From Pyrus communis (Eukaryota; Streptophyta; Magnoliopsida; Rosales; Rosaceae): a DNA stretch of 64,000 nt. This document shows positions 60,710 through 64,000 of this stretch, in pieces (position 1 is the stretch's first letter; each line of letters begins with the position of its first letter). The notes under the pieces are model-generated. The model searched no databases. It was not told the origin of the DNA and saw only the letters and a list, made by a program, of their open reading frames with translations. The stretch lies in the NCBI RefSeq assembly GCF_963583255.1, contig NC_084813.1:4864001-4928000 (forward strand). The letters are read 5' to 3'. A program made the position numbers and the translations under genes.

Positions 60710-60791
60710 ATGGATTTTTGGGACAAAATGATCTTCCCTGTCCGCCGTGTCTGGCTTGCCGTCTCTACTCGTGTCAAGGATCGCAAAAATG
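60710..60791 (+). CDS. Probable first exon of a small conserved plant protein (partial)
   Basis: From the ATG the frame reads MDFWDKMIFPVRRVWLAVSTRVKDRKN and then meets gtcagt, a possible donor. I recall a plant family of unknown function that starts almost this way (MDFWDxxxFPVRRVW). An upstream in-frame start at 60653 would add a lysine-rich stretch. I could not find the next exon, either because the intron is long or because the gene is truncated. No function is assigned. Confidence 0.42.
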
Positions 60792-60816
60792 GTCAGTCAC
60801 TCACTTATATATCATC

Positions 60817-60851
<35 letters not shown>

Positions 60852-63274
60852 TTCTTCTTCTTCTTCTTCTTCTTCTTCTTCTTCTTCTTCTTCTTCTTTC
60901 TCAGTTTATCTATGTATAGTTTTGTTTTATTCATAATCTGCTGCATATATATGTGTAGCTAATCCATTTATTTATTTATTTTCTCTTGGAAAACTTGGTG
61001 GTGGATGATTCACAATTTTCCATGCTAGATATTAAGCTTCATAATTCATATAGATAGACGCTCCCACTTTTTTCTTTTTTTATTCTATCATTTTCCTCGT
61101 CTCTGTATTCTTCTGTTTCCTTTTCATTGCGTTCATAGGAAGCATGTTTTAATTTCATTCCTCTTTGTCAAACAAATTTTCCTTTATTTTGCACTTTTTT
61201 TGGCCATGAATGATATGAAAAATAAATATAAACATATGAGATCAAAAATAAAATATTTAACAACTGTGAAATTCAAATTTAGTGGTTAAAACACCAGTAA
61301 CACTCAATGACACATAACATTAAAATTGTATCTTTAATTTTGATTCAAAGTGGTTGTTGCAAACCGGTTTGATTTGTTAATCCATGAGTAATGTTAGTGC
61401 TGATAGGATTCACTTTCATTTTTGCTACATCACTGAGTATTATATAACGTTTTCTAATAGGTGTCATGTTTGGCTAACCTCCCCCACTTCTGTAATTTTT
61501 GATTTGTGGTCCCTTATTTATCAGCCATATTTAGAATTATTTTAAGAACATTCTTCTACCGAAGGCAATACAATAATATGATTGGCTCTATCTCTTAAAT
61601 TTTAGTGTGCCGGAATCACTTGTATTATGACACTTGATATACTGGACTGTGTATTCGGCACACTAAAAAATCTCCCTTATCTCTCTAGGTTGTGTACATT
61701 GAATATTTTTTTAATCATCCACAAGTATCAAAACTTCTAGAAAAGGCCACAAGAAAATCTAATCATTGATGATTATAACATCATCAAGTTCGCTATCTTA
61801 CCATGATGAACATGACAAAAAAAATGAATATTTTTACTTTACCCGTAGACAAAAGTATATATGAATTCACATAATTTGTTAACACAATAATGTATTTACA
61901 CTAAAAGATGCAAAATTTAGATTAAATCACACAATTGGTCAGTTACAATAAATTACTGTTAAATTTTCATTCTAAAAAGGTCGAATTTAAGACCTTACTT
62001 ACAATAACGGCAAAGCTAGAAATTTATATAGGAGTGGGCTAATATTTTCCTTGTCTTGAAGCACGGAGTGTAAATTAGATTTAGGATGGGCTAAAATTTT
62101 ATTTTCACAAATTTAGGCTAAATCATGGTAGTAATTTCTAATTTTTCCAAGAATTGCACTAGGCTATGCCGCTATAGCCCATTGAGCTTATAGCTATATC
62201 TCTGTCTTTTATAAATTGAAGAGTATTGTACCGTAATATTAAGTCAATTAAGTTATAGTTTTCAATCAGAAGGAAAATTAATGGATGATACAATACATTT
62301 AAATTTTGTCGGTGCCTGGGTAAATGAATTTGTTCGTACCCAAAAAAACATTAGTCAAAATGAGGGTCCATTACCTAAAAGTTATGAGTGGTTTTTTTTT
62401 TTTTTTTTTTTTTCCTTCATTTTAATAATTAAATGGAGCTTACTGTTACTCCACTTAGCCAAATTAGAAAGAAAAGCAAAGTCTAGTGATCTGATGCTTG
62501 TTCATTTGAGTTCACATCCAAATGTAATAAAAAAAACACTCAGCCTTCCCCACTAAAAATTAAAAATAGTGAAAATTTTAATTTTAGTAACTTTAAGAAA
62601 TTTGAGAAGACAAGTTTTGATTCCATCATTTGGGAAGTTCTCCCCAACATAATGATGAATTCCACCAAACCTTCCGCAAAGTTATTGTTTTATTTTCCAT
62701 TTTAAATTCTTGCAAACAGGCCCTAAAGAAAAAAAGGCATTTTTTTAAATTTAGATTTTTTTAATACATTCAATATAGACTAGCCATGTTAATTTAGTTC
62801 GTATTTTTTTTTAACGAAAATCGAATCTAAAACTTCTCACTTACAAGCTGAAGAGTACCTTCCATTTTACTTCCATAATGTTTTTAATTTTTTTGCCTTT
62901 AGTATTTAAATGTTTATTTTGTTTATCTCACTTTCGTACTCAAAGCCTCAAACATTGATTTTCCTATTACTTTCATACATCCATTTGTTTATTCGTTAAG
63001 TCTTTCATGTGACATCACTGACCTTTATATCGCCCCACGTGGAACAAATTTGATGGGACAAAATGCGCCACTTCTTCAATTAATGGAGGACTGTTAGATT
63101 AATGGAAATAAATTCAAAATCATCTTTGTAATTATTGCATGTATTATAATTTTAGGTAAAATATAAAAAATTACCTTAATTATTGTTATCACGATACTTT
63201 TATATCTCATCTTTTAAAATTAACAATGTAATACCTCATTTTTAGAACTTGGTCCAATGTTATACCTTCCGTTA
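60792..63274. other. Possible intron or intergenic DNA with (TCA)n(TTC)n microsatellite
   Basis: A compound repeat, TCA units then TTC units, spans about 60817-60897. The long open frames there are translation of the repeat, not genes. A poly(T) run is near 62392-62413. The rest is AT-rich, with no exon identified. Confidence 0.5.
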
Positions 63275-64000
63275 CTTGATTGTTTACTTTTCAGTTAAAT
63301 GCTGACATGACTTGATTCGAGACCCATTATCTATTAAAATATTATTAAAAACTAAAAAAACACATATTTAAAATTATTTAAATATTCAAATAACAAAGAA
63401 AAGTAAAAAAAAAAAAAAAAAAAATCCCACCCTCAGTTCCTCCCCCTCCCCCCCCCTCCTTTCTCTTCTTCCCTATCTTCATCTTCTTCCCCCTGCAACC
63501 CAAAAAAAAAAATTCCAATTTGTCTTCCCCTTTCCCCACCACCCCCCCCCCCCTTCCCCCTCCTGCAACCCAGAAAAAAAAAAGAAAATAAAAAAAAACC
63601 TAGATCCCTTCAGCGGGAAGATGGGTGCGCGAAGAAGGTAGAGGATGGGTGCGGAAGAGGATGTGGAGAATGGATGAGAGTGGTGGATTTGGGGTTAGCA
63701 GGGGGTTGGGTTTTTTTTTGGGGGGGGGGGGTTTCGCATTGGAATTTTTTTATTTTCCTTCTTCTTCTTCCTCCTTCTTTCTGGGTTGCATGGGGTTGGT
63801 TTGGGTTTTTTTTTTTTTTTTTTCCCTTCTTCTTCTTCTTCTTCTTCTTCCGGCCTTTTTCAAAATATTTTTTTTAATACTGTTCTTTATTATTTTAAAA
63901 ATATTTAATCATTTTTTTTTAATTTTTAATAATATTTTAATGGAAAGTGGGTTCCGAATCAAGCCACGTCAGCATTTAACTGAAAAGTAAACAGTCAAGT
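63275..64000. mobile_element. Long-TIR element cut by the right edge of the window
   Basis: The left side from 63275 (acttgattgtttacttttca) is the reverse complement of the window's last bases (tgaaaagtaaacagtcaagt). The pairing runs at least 95 bases inward, through gttaaatgctgac and attaaaatattattaaaaa. The interior is homopurine/homopyrimidine: C runs near 63450 and 63540, G near 63720, T near 63810, and TTC units. The outer left end is probably near 63150, so the matching outer right end lies beyond the window. It resembles a Mutator-like MITE. Confidence 0.65.

Noticed and set aside
60653..60962. Long open frames rich in His, Ser, Ile or Phe
   Set aside because: They are translations of the TCA and TTC microsatellite in three frames.
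63625..63990. 121-residue open frame at the right edge
   Set aside because: It consists of G, T and TTC runs inside the inverted-repeat element and has no protein-like composition.
1..64000. CRISPR arrays, bacterial operons, phage or riboswitches
   Set aside because: No regularly spaced repeats and no prokaryotic gene layout; the DNA is clearly plant nuclear.

Overview
The window reads as nuclear DNA of a woody eudicot. Genes have many short exons with GT-AG introns, spacers are AT-rich, and LTR retrotransposons, TRIMs and MITEs fill the space between genes. Repeat types (Cassandra TRIM, hAT/Harbinger/Mutator-like MITEs) and gene sequences fit Rosaceae such as apple or pear. That placement is inference from general familiarity, not a search.

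Three complete nuclear genes can be rebuilt exon by exon with every splice phase closing. (1) A TBL/PMR5-type cell-wall O-acetyltransferase, + strand, 2355-4419, 5 exons, 366 aa. (2) A plastid ACT-domain protein of the ACR11 type, + strand, 12241-15444, 10 exons, 290 aa. (3) A class I-type 4-coumarate:CoA ligase, - strand, 17943-22799, 5 exons, 547 aa, with a cluster of AC elements upstream. Two less certain coding items are an unrecognised 158-aa acidic ORF (41877-42354) and a probable first exon of a small conserved plant protein (60710-60791). Degenerate fragments include a receptor-like cytoplasmic kinase pseudogene (42993-43690, - strand), an RBR RING2 exon (40527-40590) and a LINE-type RNase H tail (about 50.6-50.75 kb, - strand).

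The middle (25141-36731) is one 11.6-kb Ty3/gypsy element of the Tat type with LTRs of 663 and 665 bp and a perfect ATAAC target duplication. It sits inside an older, probably Copia-type sequence. It carries gag, protease, RT, RNase H, a second RNase H and integrase on the + strand, all broken by stops. Behind pol is a separate antisense gene (33160-35464) with its own probable intron.

Other mobile DNA: two PIF/Harbinger-type elements that keep only the Myb-like ORF1 (7926-9568 and 37250-38951, opposite orientations), the first inserted into one arm of a large inverted duplication (6823-9963); a solo LTR (45129-48062) holding a nested, almost unmutated TRIM (45403-45911); a complete Cassandra TRIM with 5S-like LTRs (53630-54266); a hAT-type element (54563-55318); a long-TIR Mutator-like element (48174-50061); and several MITE families present more than once. 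The right end of the window cuts through another long inverted repeat.

The retained genes are unrelated metabolically except that TBL and 4CL both serve the secondary cell wall (polysaccharide acetylation, lignin precursors). I see no convincing new biological system. The best leads are the antisense gene of the Tat element, the twin perfect palindromes in one Harbinger copy, and the two TRIMs that share an internal domain but carry different LTR bodies.
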